The notes: generated by a model not told the origin, from the sequence alone. Numbered from the stretch's first letter, positions 27,838-34,763 are shown. The stretch is DNA of 64,000 nt from Acanthamoeba sp. SK_2022b (GCA_027943245.1 JANDJZ010000167.1:1-64000); one strand, 5' to 3'. Program-made: numbers and translations.

Positions 27838-27901
27838 ATTAAGCCAAAGACTTAGAATTATGTCAAGCCTATGGCTTAATAAATATTTAAGCCATAGGCT
27901 T
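27838..27901. promoter_or_regulatory. Left operators (three sites) and early left promoter
   Basis: Three 13-bp sites of the form AAGCCnnnGGCTT begin at 27841 (AAGCCAAAGACTT), 27865 (AAGCCTATGGCTT) and 27889 (AAGCCATAGGCTT), exactly 24 bp apart. On the minus strand TTGACA (27861-27866), a 17-bp spacer and CTTAAT (27838-27843) form a promoter overlapped by the operators. This is the left early promoter for the operon toward int. Confidence 0.85.
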
Positions 27902-28000
27902 ATGGTGACCAGTTAAGTAGTGGGGTTGGTGAAAGGCGCAAAAAAACCGGCTCGCGGCCGGTTTGGTAGGCGTATAACGCCTTTGCACGGTCAGTCAGAA

Positions 28001-28927
28001 TTACTTTTTAGGCAACTCTGGTCTCTTGACCTGACTTAATAACTTAGCAACATCAACCTGCGGGATCTCACCCGCCTTGGCTTTAGACGTTATGTAGGCA
28101 GGAAACTTTGTTGGGAGGTAAGATTGCTGCATCCATCTTCTGAACTCACCCAGTGCATCATCAGGGTAGACCCATGCGTCTATGGCACCTGCTCTGCTCT
28201 GGGGAAACCACTCGGGATAGACATGGGGATGCTTTGTTCTTTGGCCAAAACGAGCATCAAGGTTAGAACCGGTCCAATGCTTGCCCCAGGTAATACCAAC
28301 GCTGATATCCGGCACGGAAGCTGGACCAAAATTGAAACCGCCGTTGATCATTTTTAGTGTAATATCAGCCATTTCACTGAATACTGAAAAATAGCCAAAT
28401 GGAATTTGAGAGTTTAGCTGTAGGCGCTCATGGAAGCATTGCCAAGCTCCACGCTGCGGGTTTTCAGGATCAATCCCTACACTTAAGAAAATGAATCTTC
28501 TTAAGGTATTTTCCGCGAGAGCTCTAAAATTCTTTAATGCAATGCTGCTGTCAAACTGACCGCCCGCGGCGGCATCGAAGGCATAGTATTCAAGGATAGC
28601 CATGCAAACATTGTCGGGATATGCATGTGTTTCCGTACCTTGATTAGTAATCGTGGTGTAGAGCTTGGTTAATCGGAGGCCCTTAGACTGGAGAATCGCA
28701 TCAATCTTTTTACCACGTGGTTTTGTGCGTTCTTCAAGCCAATTTGTAGTAAGGCGAACCATTGTACCGGAATCAACGCCACAAAGCCGAGAAAGGCCGC
28801 GCATCGTAAGATACGGGGTTCCATCGTTCAGAACGCCCATCTGAATTCCGTCAACTTCGATCTCCCTAACCGGGAAAAGATCTAGGTTTTGCTGCTGTCC
28901 AGAAGAAGGTAAATTAGGTGTATCCAT
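28001..28927 (-). CDS. Repressor-linked KilA-N/P22AR-like protein, candidate BstA-type phage exclusion factor
   Basis: This 308-residue protein has an N-terminal domain (about 18-130) of the phage antirepressor/KilA-N type, with VREIEVDGIQMGVLNDGTPYLTMRGLSRLCGVDSGTMVRLT and KGLRLTKLYTTITNQGTETHAYPDNVCMAILEYYAFDA. A unique C-terminal half follows (GAWQCFHERLQLNSQIPFGYFSVFSE...). It lies between the repressor and the left operators in the repressor's direction, so it should be expressed in the lysogen, the position held by rexAB in lambda and bstA in BTP1. AAGGAA precedes the start. Homology to BstA is suspected from domain plan and position only; it could be another DNA-binding regulator. Confidence 0.6.
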   Translation of the reverse strand: MDTPNLPSSGQQQNLDLFPVREIEVDGIQMGVLNDGTPYLTMRGLSRLCGVDSGTMVRLTTNWLEERTKPRGKKIDAILQSKGLRLTKLYTTITNQGTETHAYPDNVCMAILEYYAFDAAAGGQFDSSIALKNFRALAENTLRRFIFLSVGIDPENPQRGAWQCFHERLQLNSQIPFGYFSVFSEMADITLKMINGGFNFGPASVPDISVGITWGKHWTGSNLDARFGQRTKHPHVYPEWFPQSRAGAIDAWVYPDDALGEFRRWMQQSYLPTKFPAYITSKAKAGEIPQVDVAKLLSQVKRPELPKK

Positions 28928-29046
28928 TTGATATTCCTTGCTTTATAGGTGCTGCCCTAAAGGTTTCAGCTTTTCCCTGCAAAGGTTTTGCTCACCAATC
29001 TATGCTGGCTTCAGGCTGTGTGATTGTTTGGCAAATGCCATAAATT

Positions 29047-29430
29047 TTATTCTGTCGGTTTATACCGACCGCGGAGGTACTTCTCAACGTAATCATCGAT
29101 CTCTTTTAGTCGAGCACTGAATACAGCCATCATATTTTTTTGTTCTACTTCAGGTAACTGCCTGTATAGCTTCAGCAACTCCATTTCATCTTGGTTCAGT
29201 CCGCTGCTTTCTTCGACATTATCACCAAGTAACCATGCGACTGATACGCCAGTAGCTTCTGCAATTGCTATGGCAGATTTCTTGCTGATAACCCCTTTTT
29301 TAAACCAACCATTAACTGACTGAGGAGTGACGTCAGCTATCCTGGCCATCTCTGACTTAGAGAAGCCCCGTTTGGTGAGTTCTGTAAGGCGCTCAAACAA
29401 GGTTGAGTCAGCGAAATTTTTTTCTTTCAT
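29047..29430 (-). CDS. Phage repressor (CI-like), without autocleavage domain
   Basis: This 127-residue protein has an HTH_3 DNA-binding domain (about residues 8-65: FSKSEMARIADVTPQSVNGWFKKG, then KKSAIAIAEATGVSVAWLLG) and a short helical C-terminus (LNQDEMELLKLYRQLPEVEQKNMMAVFSARLKEIDDYV), probably for dimerisation. There is no S24 peptidase domain, so RecA-driven self-cleavage is not possible; induction should need another signal, as for the Gifsy repressors. It is divergent from cro across the right operators. The start at 29430 gives the family length; upstream frame ATGs lie in the operators. Confidence 0.85.
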   Translation of the reverse strand: MKEKNFADSTLFERLTELTKRGFSKSEMARIADVTPQSVNGWFKKGVISKKSAIAIAEATGVSVAWLLGDNVEESSGLNQDEMELLKLYRQLPEVEQKNMMAVFSARLKEIDDYVEKYLRGRYKPTE

Positions 29431-29441
29431 TGCAGCATGAT

Positions 29442-29506
29442 AAGCCTTTTGCTTAAACAATTGAATCAGCCAAAGGCTTGACTTGTTATTAAGTCTTTGG
29501 CTTAAT
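29442..29506. promoter_or_regulatory. Right operators (three sites) and early right promoter
   Basis: Three 13-bp sites begin at 29442 (AAGCCTTTTGCTT), 29467 (CAGCCAAAGGCTT) and 29491 (AAGTCTTTGGCTT), spaced 25 and 24 bp. On the plus strand TTGACT (29478-29483), 17 bp and CTTAAT (29501-29506) form the promoter for cro. The design is the same as at the left operators. Confidence 0.87.
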
Positions 29507-29533
29507 CTTCTCACTTCTAGACCGGAGAAAATT

Positions 29534-29779
29534 ATGAGTGGTTTAACTAAAGCAATTCAGATAGCGGGAACAGCATCCAACCTGGCTGCTCTATTAGGCA
29601 TTAAGCCTATGTCAGTTAGCCGTTGGAAAACTCGTTACAAAGGGGCAGTACCTGCTGATCGTGTACTGCAAATTTATAACGTAACAGGTGTCACCCCCCA
29701 CGAGTTAAGGCCCGACCTTTACCCCAACCCAACGGACGGTTTACCGCCAGAACAGCAGGATACCAAGCCTGCAGCCTAA
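29534..29779 (+). CDS. Cro-like regulator, YdaS family
   Basis: The protein of 81 residues is a single HTH (TKAIQIAGTASNLAALLGIKPMSVSRWKTRYKGAVPADRVLQIYNVTGVTPHELRPDLYP), typical of the YdaS/Cro proteins of Rac-like prophages. It is the first gene of the right early transcript and should repress the repressor promoter. GGAG precedes the ATG at 29534; the frame upstream runs into the operators. A short disordered tail follows. In Rac, ydaS has also been described as an antitoxin to ydaT. Confidence 0.85.
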   Translation: MSGLTKAIQIAGTASNLAALLGIKPMSVSRWKTRYKGAVPADRVLQIYNVTGVTPHELRPDLYPNPTDGLPPEQQDTKPAA

Positions 29780-29790
29780 GGACATGATTT

Positions 29791-30252
29791 ATGGAAATCA
29801 AACACGAGCAGATCCGCGACGCGCTGCGTGGATGGGCCACGGAGGCCACTCAGCGCACGGTCGCGGCAGAAATTACCCGCGCTTACTTCAAGTTGGAGAT
29901 GCAGGCGCCGCAACTGGCGCAGATCGAACGCACCGACGGCAGCGTTGATGATGCTGCATGGCACAACAACAAGCAGCAGATCTTTCGCTGGCTCGACAGC
30001 GATAGTGCTGGCGCCCGCCAGAAAATTCAGGAACTGCAGCCGGCAATCCTTGCTGCGCTGCCGGCGGTGCTACGCGCCCGGTTGGTGGCGGGGAACAGCA
30101 TCGAATACCTGGCAATCCGCGCGCTGAAGGAACACCAGGAGGCGATCGCCGCCGCGCTGCTGCACGCATCACCGGCGGATTTTGAAAGAGAGTGCGACGA
30201 GGCAGAGCGCAGCTTCTACGAGCTGCGGCGAGCTTACAGCGCACTGCATTAA
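29791..30252 (+). CDS. YdaT-family protein (CII-like position)
   Basis: The protein of 153 residues is helix-rich (IRDALRGWATEATQRTVAAEITRAYFKLEMQAPQLAQIE..., then AILAALPAVLRARLVAGNSIEYLAIRALKEHQEAIAAALLHA). It begins 11 bp after the YdaS/Cro gene. The pair corresponds to ydaS-ydaT of the Rac prophage, where YdaT has been called a toxin but more recent views treat it as a CII-like transcription factor of the lysogeny decision. The family is assigned by position and general character; this sequence gives no independent evidence of toxicity. Confidence 0.7.
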   Translation: MEIKHEQIRDALRGWATEATQRTVAAEITRAYFKLEMQAPQLAQIERTDGSVDDAAWHNNKQQIFRWLDSDSAGARQKIQELQPAILAALPAVLRARLVAGNSIEYLAIRALKEHQEAIAAALLHASPADFERECDEAERSFYELRRAYSALH

Positions 30253-30254
30253 CC

Positions 30255-30269
30255 GAGGCATGACCAATG
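30255..30269 (+). repeat. Early leader repeat (before the 30267 gene)
   Basis: GAGGCATGACCAATG, followed by ACC. The first ATG opens a five-codon minicistron (MTNDH, TAA) overlapping the gene start at 30267. Confidence 0.7.
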
Positions 30270-30503
30270 ACCATTAATCACGACGATTTCCTGCAGAAGC
30301 AGATTACCGCGCAGCTGCGTGAGGCACGGTTCGACGAGGCGGTTGCCACGACGTCGGCGGCGGCTGCCGTACAGCACCAGCGCCACAATCCGAACATGAA
30401 ACTGCCCGACCTGTTGGTCTGGGCGCGAAGTTTTGCAAAGCACTGCCAGCGTTTGAAAGGGAAGCCAGCGCCGCAGGGAACACGCGCGACGGCGCGAAAC
30501 TGA
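30267..30503 (+). CDS. Uncharacterised early phage protein (78 aa)
   Basis: A basic 78-residue protein, MTINHDDFLQKQITAQLREARFDEAVATTSAAAAVQHQ..., with a C-terminal patch KGKPAPQGTRATARN. No motif recognised. It lies between ydaT and the replication genes and starts with the conserved early leader. Confidence 0.6.
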   Translation: MTINHDDFLQKQITAQLREARFDEAVATTSAAAAVQHQRHNPNMKLPDLLVWARSFAKHCQRLKGKPAPQGTRATARN

Positions 30504-30521
30504 CCTTTTAGAAACGCAAAC

Positions 30522-30999
30522 CGTAACGCTGTCGGCGTTAAAGATTACAGAAAGTTGAGGCACATATGGCGGCAAGTTGGATCAAGGTTGAAGTGATAAC
30601 CCCGGATAAACCGGAGGTGTTCCAGCTGTCGGAAATCCTGAATCTGGACCCGGACGCCGTGTTAGGCAAGTTGGTCAGATTATGGGCGTGGGCCGATCAA
30701 CAGACCATTGACGGTAACGCAAAGTGTAACGCTGCGAGCGTTACAAAAAATGCAGTTGATCGGATCACTTTCGTTTCCGGTTTTGCAGATGCGCTGATCA
30801 GCGTTGGCTGGCTGGCGCTCGATGGGGAGACGTTGGTTTTTCCGAACTTTGAAAGGCATAACGGGAATTCATCGAAAAAACGAGCACTTACGAATAATCG
30901 CGTTGCAAATTCCAGGAAAGTGAAACGCGGGAGTAACGCAAAAGGTAACGCAATTAGTAACGCTGCGAGCGTTACAGATGCGTATCAAAAAGCGTTACC
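30522..30999. other. Candidate phage replication origin (GTAACGC iterons)
   Basis: The heptamer GTAACGC or its complement recurs at about 30522, 30713, 30726, 30932, 30944, 30957 and 30991. Two copies are within an identical 19-bp palindrome, GTAACGCTGCGAGCGTTAC, at 30726-30744 and 30957-30975. The cluster lies inside the 5' half of the replication gene and an AT-rich stretch follows it, the same arrangement as the lambda origin within gene O. Confidence 0.65.
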
Positions 31000-31567
31000 A
31001 GAAGTAGAGGAAGAAGAAGATCTAAAAGATAAACCCCTCTCTCTATCGGGAGCGGGCGAAATTTCACCAGATGGACAAGGAACAGGGCCGACACCCTGGG
31101 AAGACCAAGACGACGAGAACCCATGCGGAAAATTTCCTATGAGCGCCAACTGGGCGCCGACGGTTGATTTCCAGCGATTGGCGGCTTTGTGGGGCCGAAT
31201 TATCGACGGCCCGGCGCCGGGATATACCCCGCAGGAGCTGGCGAGCTTCCAGGCGTACTGGAAAGCCGAGGGCAGGGTATTTAACCAGACGCAGTGGGAG
31301 CAGAAATTCGCCGACAGCGTGCTCTACGAGCGCCAGGCGGCGGCCAAACGAAAGCAGCATGCAGGAGGTTCAAATGCGACCAGATACACCGCAGCAGCCG
31401 CTACCGCTCAGCAGCAGGTCAGGGCCGCACGAAACGCAGAACGGGAGCGACAGGGCTTGGCTCCTCTGGGAGACGATGGCGGGGATCTACGCCAACCGCT
31501 GGGTGACAAAAAACGGGGTGGCACCATCCACGATCTGGGGCCAGACGATTTCGAAATTCTCCGATGA
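30566..31567 (+). CDS. Replication initiation protein (DnaT/YdaU-like, gpO position)
   Basis: The protein of 333 residues opens with a winged-helix-like domain (ASWIKVEVITPDKPEVFQLSEILNLDPDAVLGKLVRLWAWADQQT ... VFPNFERHNGNSSKKR), as in YdaU-type replication proteins. A variable, origin-encoding linker (residues 50-150) and a DnaT-like domain (PMSANWAPTVDFQRLAALWGRIIDG...QFADSVLYERQAAAKR region) follow. The last 65 codons overlap the next gene in another frame. It is expected to bind the iterons within its own gene and to recruit the helicase loader encoded downstream. Confidence 0.8.
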   Translation: MAASWIKVEVITPDKPEVFQLSEILNLDPDAVLGKLVRLWAWADQQTIDGNAKCNAASVTKNAVDRITFVSGFADALISVGWLALDGETLVFPNFERHNGNSSKKRALTNNRVANSRKVKRGSNAKGNAISNAASVTDAYQKALPEVEEEEDLKDKPLSLSGAGEISPDGQGTGPTPWEDQDDENPCGKFPMSANWAPTVDFQRLAALWGRIIDGPAPGYTPQELASFQAYWKAEGRVFNQTQWEQKFADSVLYERQAAAKRKQHAGGSNATRYTAAAATAQQQVRAARNAERERQGLAPLGDDGGDLRQPLGDKKRGGTIHDLGPDDFEILR

Positions 31568-32054
31568 CCAACTGGCCTACGCCGCGCGCCGGTGCATGGA
31601 GCGCTGCAGTGCCGGTAACCACTGGCCGCCTGACCTTGCGGAATTTACTGCGATCGTCGGCGAGTGCACGGCTAACCCGTTCGGCTTGTCGGCGGACGAC
31701 GTCATGACCGAATACCGCCGCTGGCGCAACGAATCTTGGCGTTTCGACGGCGCAGATAGTTTCGACTGGCGCCACCCGGTGCTGTTCCAGATTTGCCCGG
31801 AGCTCCGTCGCGCCGGCGTAGAGCGCAAGCTGGGACACAACGAACTCGCCGCACTGGCCGGCCGGCTGCTGGCGAAGTGGGCAAAGCAGGTGGAAATGGG
31901 ATTCTCCATCCCGCCAGTGCGAAAAACGAAAGCGCTGGAGAACAGGCCGCTGGGCGACGCACAAGTCGCTGACACGGACGGCCGCTATCAGCGAAAGGGC
32001 ATGGAAATGCTGGCACGGATCCGCGCCAGTATGGGTAACAACAACGTGAAATAA
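31374..32054 (+). CDS. Replication protein P-like (helicase loader position)
   Basis: This 226-residue protein resembles lambda P-type proteins: WETMAGIYANRWVTKNGVAPSTIWGQTISKFSDDQLAYAARRCMERCSAGNHWPPDLAEFTAIVG, then a C-terminal helical part. AGGAGG lies five bases before the ATG at 31374. This makes the first 194 bases overlap the upstream gene in a different frame, an unusually long overlap. It would load the host DnaB helicase at the phage origin. Confidence 0.78.
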   Translation: MRPDTPQQPLPLSSRSGPHETQNGSDRAWLLWETMAGIYANRWVTKNGVAPSTIWGQTISKFSDDQLAYAARRCMERCSAGNHWPPDLAEFTAIVGECTANPFGLSADDVMTEYRRWRNESWRFDGADSFDWRHPVLFQICPELRRAGVERKLGHNELAALAGRLLAKWAKQVEMGFSIPPVRKTKALENRPLGDAQVADTDGRYQRKGMEMLARIRASMGNNNVK

Positions 32055-32056
32055 CC

Positions 32057-32071
32057 GAGGCATGACCAATG
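32057..32071 (+). repeat. Early leader repeat (before the 32069 gene)
   Basis: GAGGCATGACCAATG; the last ATG is the start at 32069. The 22 bases AACCGAGGCATGACCAATGACC are shared, in two pieces, with the copy at 30255. Confidence 0.7.
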
Positions 32072-32452
32072 ACCAGAATCACAACACGGCAGTTTGTCGA
32101 ACTTATCCAGGGAAAAAATCTCTCCACTGCGGAGATCAGCGCCCTAACGCATGAAAAACACCCAGGGAACAGCATGACACGATCGCAGATCTGCATTCGG
32201 TTGAAATCGATGCTCCGGTCGCCGAACGTGAACATGATTCGGACCGGGCAGGGGAACATGGCACGCTATCACCTGATAGGCGTGAATGAGCGTTTCTACG
32301 AGCTGGGGGAAGTTAATTTCCGGCCAGCCGGGCAGAAAACCAGGCCGGACAAAACGCTGTGGCACTTCAACCCAATAGAGCTACGGTTTTGCTACATGCA
32401 CAAGATGTTTGATCAGGCACTGGCGGACGTACGCAATAAAAGGATAGTGTAA
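32069..32452 (+). CDS. Uncharacterised phage protein, probable DNA-binding
   Basis: The protein of 127 residues has an N-terminal helix-turn-helix-like stretch (LIQGKNLSTAEISALTHEKHPGNSMTRSQICIRLKSMLRS) and a basic wing, similar to winged-helix regulators that follow replication genes in lambdoid phages. A C-terminal part FNPIELRFCYMHKMFDQALADVRNKRIV is also conserved-looking. It may regulate early-to-late transcription, but no target is visible. Confidence 0.6.
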   Translation: MTRITTRQFVELIQGKNLSTAEISALTHEKHPGNSMTRSQICIRLKSMLRSPNVNMIRTGQGNMARYHLIGVNERFYELGEVNFRPAGQKTRPDKTLWHFNPIELRFCYMHKMFDQALADVRNKRIV

Positions 32453-32507
32453 ATGTGTAGTCAAGCGATAAAATCACGTGGATTAATGGGTTATCTAATA
32501 TTTTGTG

Positions 32508-32513
32508 TATAAT
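32508..32513 (+). promoter_or_regulatory. -10 element of the DUF4145 accessory gene
   Basis: Perfect TATAAT, 32 bases before the ATG at 32545, in an AT-rich insert. It suggests that the gene can be expressed independently of phage promoters. Confidence 0.5.
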
Positions 32514-32544
32514 GTTAAACTCTATTAATTATTGGGAGCGTAAA

Positions 32545-33324
32545 ATGCTTACCCCTTCACTTTTGACTATTTTCAGAAAAAATGACATTCCTCTATGGTG
32601 TTGCCCATCCTGTTTTAATGACACGCTTGAATTAGTATCGGGAAGTTTTTTTAGTGAGAACACAAGTCAGACAGCTTTGTCGTTGGGTGAAGATTGGTTC
32701 GAACCAGAACATTACAAAATGATTTTTAGTTGCATGTTAAGATGTTCTCGGAGCTCATGCAAAGAGCATGTAGCAGTATCAGGAAAAGGTTGGGCAAGAG
32801 AGGCATTTAATGAAGAAATGACTGAAAAATGGTATGAAGACGTTTATCAGGCTACTTACTTTTATCCTCCATTGCCGATTATTATTCCTCCAGAGGATTG
32901 TCCTGAGGAAATATGCATAGAGTTGGGGAATATCTCTGCTCTTTTGCCTGTCAGTTTAAATGCTGGCGTTAATGCCATGCGAAGCACATTGGAATTATTG
33001 CTTGATGATTTGAATATCCCTCGGCAACTAGATCGAGAAGGTAAAAAATCACAGATTTTAAAATTACACGAAAGGATAGATAATTATAAAAGTGACTTGG
33101 GCGAATATCACGCTGTTTTCATGGCATTAAAATGGCTTGGGAATTATGGAAGCCATGGTGACAAAAGTCGTAAGGGCATAAGAGAAAAACATATAGAAGA
33201 TGCTTGCGAAATTCTTGATGCTCTTATTAATAAAATTTATCAACGTCAGAAAGACATATCAGATAAGGTAGCGCGAATTCAAGAGTACTATGCGCCAACC
33301 CACTTTGGTAAAAAGAATATTTGA
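32545..33324 (+). CDS. DUF4145-like accessory protein with zinc ribbon
   Basis: This 259-residue protein has two CxxC-type pairs near the N-terminus (WCCPSC and CMLRCSRSSCKEH), forming a likely zinc ribbon, and a C-terminal helical domain (LDREGKKSQILKLHERIDNY..., MALKWLGNYGSHGDKSRKGIREKHIEDACEILDALINKIY). This is the pattern of DUF4145, which occurs fused to or beside restriction endonucleases and other defence proteins. It is much richer in AT than the neighbouring replication genes and has its own promoter. GGGAG precedes the ATG at 32545. A lysogenic-conversion gene, perhaps anti-phage; not proven. Confidence 0.65.
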   Translation: MLTPSLLTIFRKNDIPLWCCPSCFNDTLELVSGSFFSENTSQTALSLGEDWFEPEHYKMIFSCMLRCSRSSCKEHVAVSGKGWAREAFNEEMTEKWYEDVYQATYFYPPLPIIIPPEDCPEEICIELGNISALLPVSLNAGVNAMRSTLELLLDDLNIPRQLDREGKKSQILKLHERIDNYKSDLGEYHAVFMALKWLGNYGSHGDKSRKGIREKHIEDACEILDALINKIYQRQKDISDKVARIQEYYAPTHFGKKNI

Positions 33325-33573
33325 AATTCAAAGAGTAACGGTTTAGATGAGATTAAAGGATGTTTTGAACTTGATTTTAATGTTTATGACTACCCCTTTA
33401 CTGGTCTAAGAATGTATAAAAGCTACGTTCTTTGCAACGTTCTTTTTTTCGCTTATTCATCTTCTGCATTCCATCGCTAATTTAAAGTGATGGGATGCTA
33501 CCACTTCGTCACTTATGATGCTGTTAACGAATCCCGCTACGCCGTATTTTTTACTTTATAGCGGCCAATAAAA

Positions 33574-33593
33574 TACTGTTCATATGTACAGTA
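33574..33593. promoter_or_regulatory. LexA (SOS) box
   Basis: TACTGTTCATATGTACAGTA, a perfect CTGT-N8-ACAG palindrome with the flanking TA, lies 57-76 bp before the next start. The 250 bp before it (33325-33573) contain no gene that I can see. Confidence 0.88.
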
Positions 33594-33649
33594 TTTTGGT
33601 GTAATAATTAAGGGACGAAGTGAATCCGAGGATGTCGGAGAAGAATATA

Positions 33650-33826
33650 ATGACTGAAAAACAAGATGTTGCTCATGTTTTACCCGAAAATGGTCGAGCG
33701 CTGGTTTACATGACACACGGGGCGATAACTGCGGTTTTACCACTGAAGGAGAGCCAGATCGTCGCCGATACTGAGCTCATGATTGTGTTGCTCCGACGTA
33801 TGGGCTACGACGTCCGGAGAAAGTGA
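33650..33826 (+). CDS. LexA-controlled small protein, candidate antirepressor
   Basis: The protein has 58 residues from the ATG at 33650 (MTEKQDVAHVLPENGRALVYMTHGAITAVLPLKESQIVADTELM...). Alternative starts at 33632 or GTG 33620 would add 6 or 10 residues. GGAGAAG precedes 33650. It is the only gene directly behind a near-consensus LexA box. The prophage repressor has no self-cleavage domain, so SOS induction most simply needs a LexA-repressed antirepressor, as shown for Gifsy and Fels-2 phages, and this is the best candidate. No sequence homology to a known antirepressor is claimed. Confidence 0.6.
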   Translation: MTEKQDVAHVLPENGRALVYMTHGAITAVLPLKESQIVADTELMIVLLRRMGYDVRRK

Positions 33827-33885
33827 TATAATCCTTACATCAGCCTGAACAACTGATCACCTGCTGCGCCACCACGGAGACGAAA

Positions 33886-34482
33886 ATGGCGCAGTATTTG
33901 TTTTACAAATCCCAAGGCGGGATCCTCGTGCCGGCAACGCCCGACACGGTCGATTTCGTCACGAACAAACTCAAGCTGGGGGCGGTTGTCACTGGCGAGT
34001 TTAAGCGCGCCCGGAATCCCGGACTGCACCGCAAATTTTTCGCACTCCTGAATCTCGGTTTTGAATACTGGACCCCGACAGGCGGCGCAGTGTCAACGTT
34101 TGAGCGCCAATTTCTCCGCGGGTATATCAATCGCCTGGCGCGCCATGTTGACAATGCTGGCGTGTTCTATGCGCTGGCGGACGAATACCTTCAGCTGGTG
34201 GCCGAGAAGCGCGCCGAACGGCTGACGATTGCAAAATCCTTCCACGCTTTCCGCCGATGGGTAACCGTCGAAGCGGGGCATTATGATCTTTTTGAACTCC
34301 CCGACGGTTCGACTCTGCGCGAGCCGCGATCGATCTCATTCGCAAAAATGGACGACCTCGAATTTAACGACCTGTACCAGGCAGCGCTTAACGTGCTGTG
34401 GACCTTCATCTTAAACAAATCCTTCCCAACCATCGCCGAGGCAGAGAACGCCGCGGCTCAGCTTATGGATTATGCAGCATGA
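33886..34482 (+). CDS. DUF1367 family phage protein
   Basis: A 198-residue protein with the DUF1367 pattern: an N-terminal substrate-like stretch (YKSQGGILVPATPDTVDFVTNKLKLGAVVTGEFKRARNPGLHRKFFALLNLGFEYW) and a conserved middle (LTIAKSFHAFRRWVTVEAGHYDLFELPDGSTLREPRSISFAKM). It is common in the nin-like region of lambdoid phages between replication genes and the antiterminator. Its role is probably in recombination or DNA metabolism but is not established. The stop overlaps the next start (ATGA). Confidence 0.8.
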   Translation: MAQYLFYKSQGGILVPATPDTVDFVTNKLKLGAVVTGEFKRARNPGLHRKFFALLNLGFEYWTPTGGAVSTFERQFLRGYINRLARHVDNAGVFYALADEYLQLVAEKRAERLTIAKSFHAFRRWVTVEAGHYDLFELPDGSTLREPRSISFAKMDDLEFNDLYQAALNVLWTFILNKSFPTIAEAENAAAQLMDYAA

Positions 34483-34763
34483 GCAAACTGACAGACGAGG
34501 CCCGCGGCCGTGATTGCCAAATCAGGATCCCCGGCATCTGTAACCGAAACCCAGAAACAACCGTCGCCGCACATTACCGGCTGGCTGGCACCTGCGGCAC
34601 TGCAATAAAGCCAGACGACACACAGGCAGCGTGGGCCTGCAGCGCTTGCCACGATGAAGTAGACCGACGCACGCGCCTTATCGACGCCAACGACGCCCGA
34701 CTGATGCACGCCGAAGGCGTCATGCGCACGCAAGAAATTTTGAGAAAGGAAGGAAAGCTATGA
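34479..34763 (+). CDS. DUF1364 family (YbcO-like) putative nuclease
   Basis: This 94-residue protein has a cysteine/histidine-rich core: CQIRIPGICNRNPETTVAAHYRL and WACSACHDEVDRRTRL. That is the HNH-like zinc-bound signature of YbcO/DUF1364 proteins, suspected to be phage nucleases in recombination. Its start overlaps the DUF1367 stop by ATGA, and its own stop overlaps the next start. Confidence 0.82.
   Translation: MSKLTDEARGRDCQIRIPGICNRNPETTVAAHYRLAGTCGTAIKPDDTQAAWACSACHDEVDRRTRLIDANDARLMHAEGVMRTQEILRKEGKL

Noticed and set aside
28938..29120. Plus-strand 60-codon frame between the BstA-like gene and the repressor
   Set aside because: It is cysteine-rich without pattern, opposite to the repressor transcript and without a ribosome site.
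29534..30252. YdaS-YdaT pair as a stand-alone toxin-antitoxin system
   Set aside because: The pair occupies the cro-cII positions with proper operators and promoter, so a regulatory role is the simpler reading.
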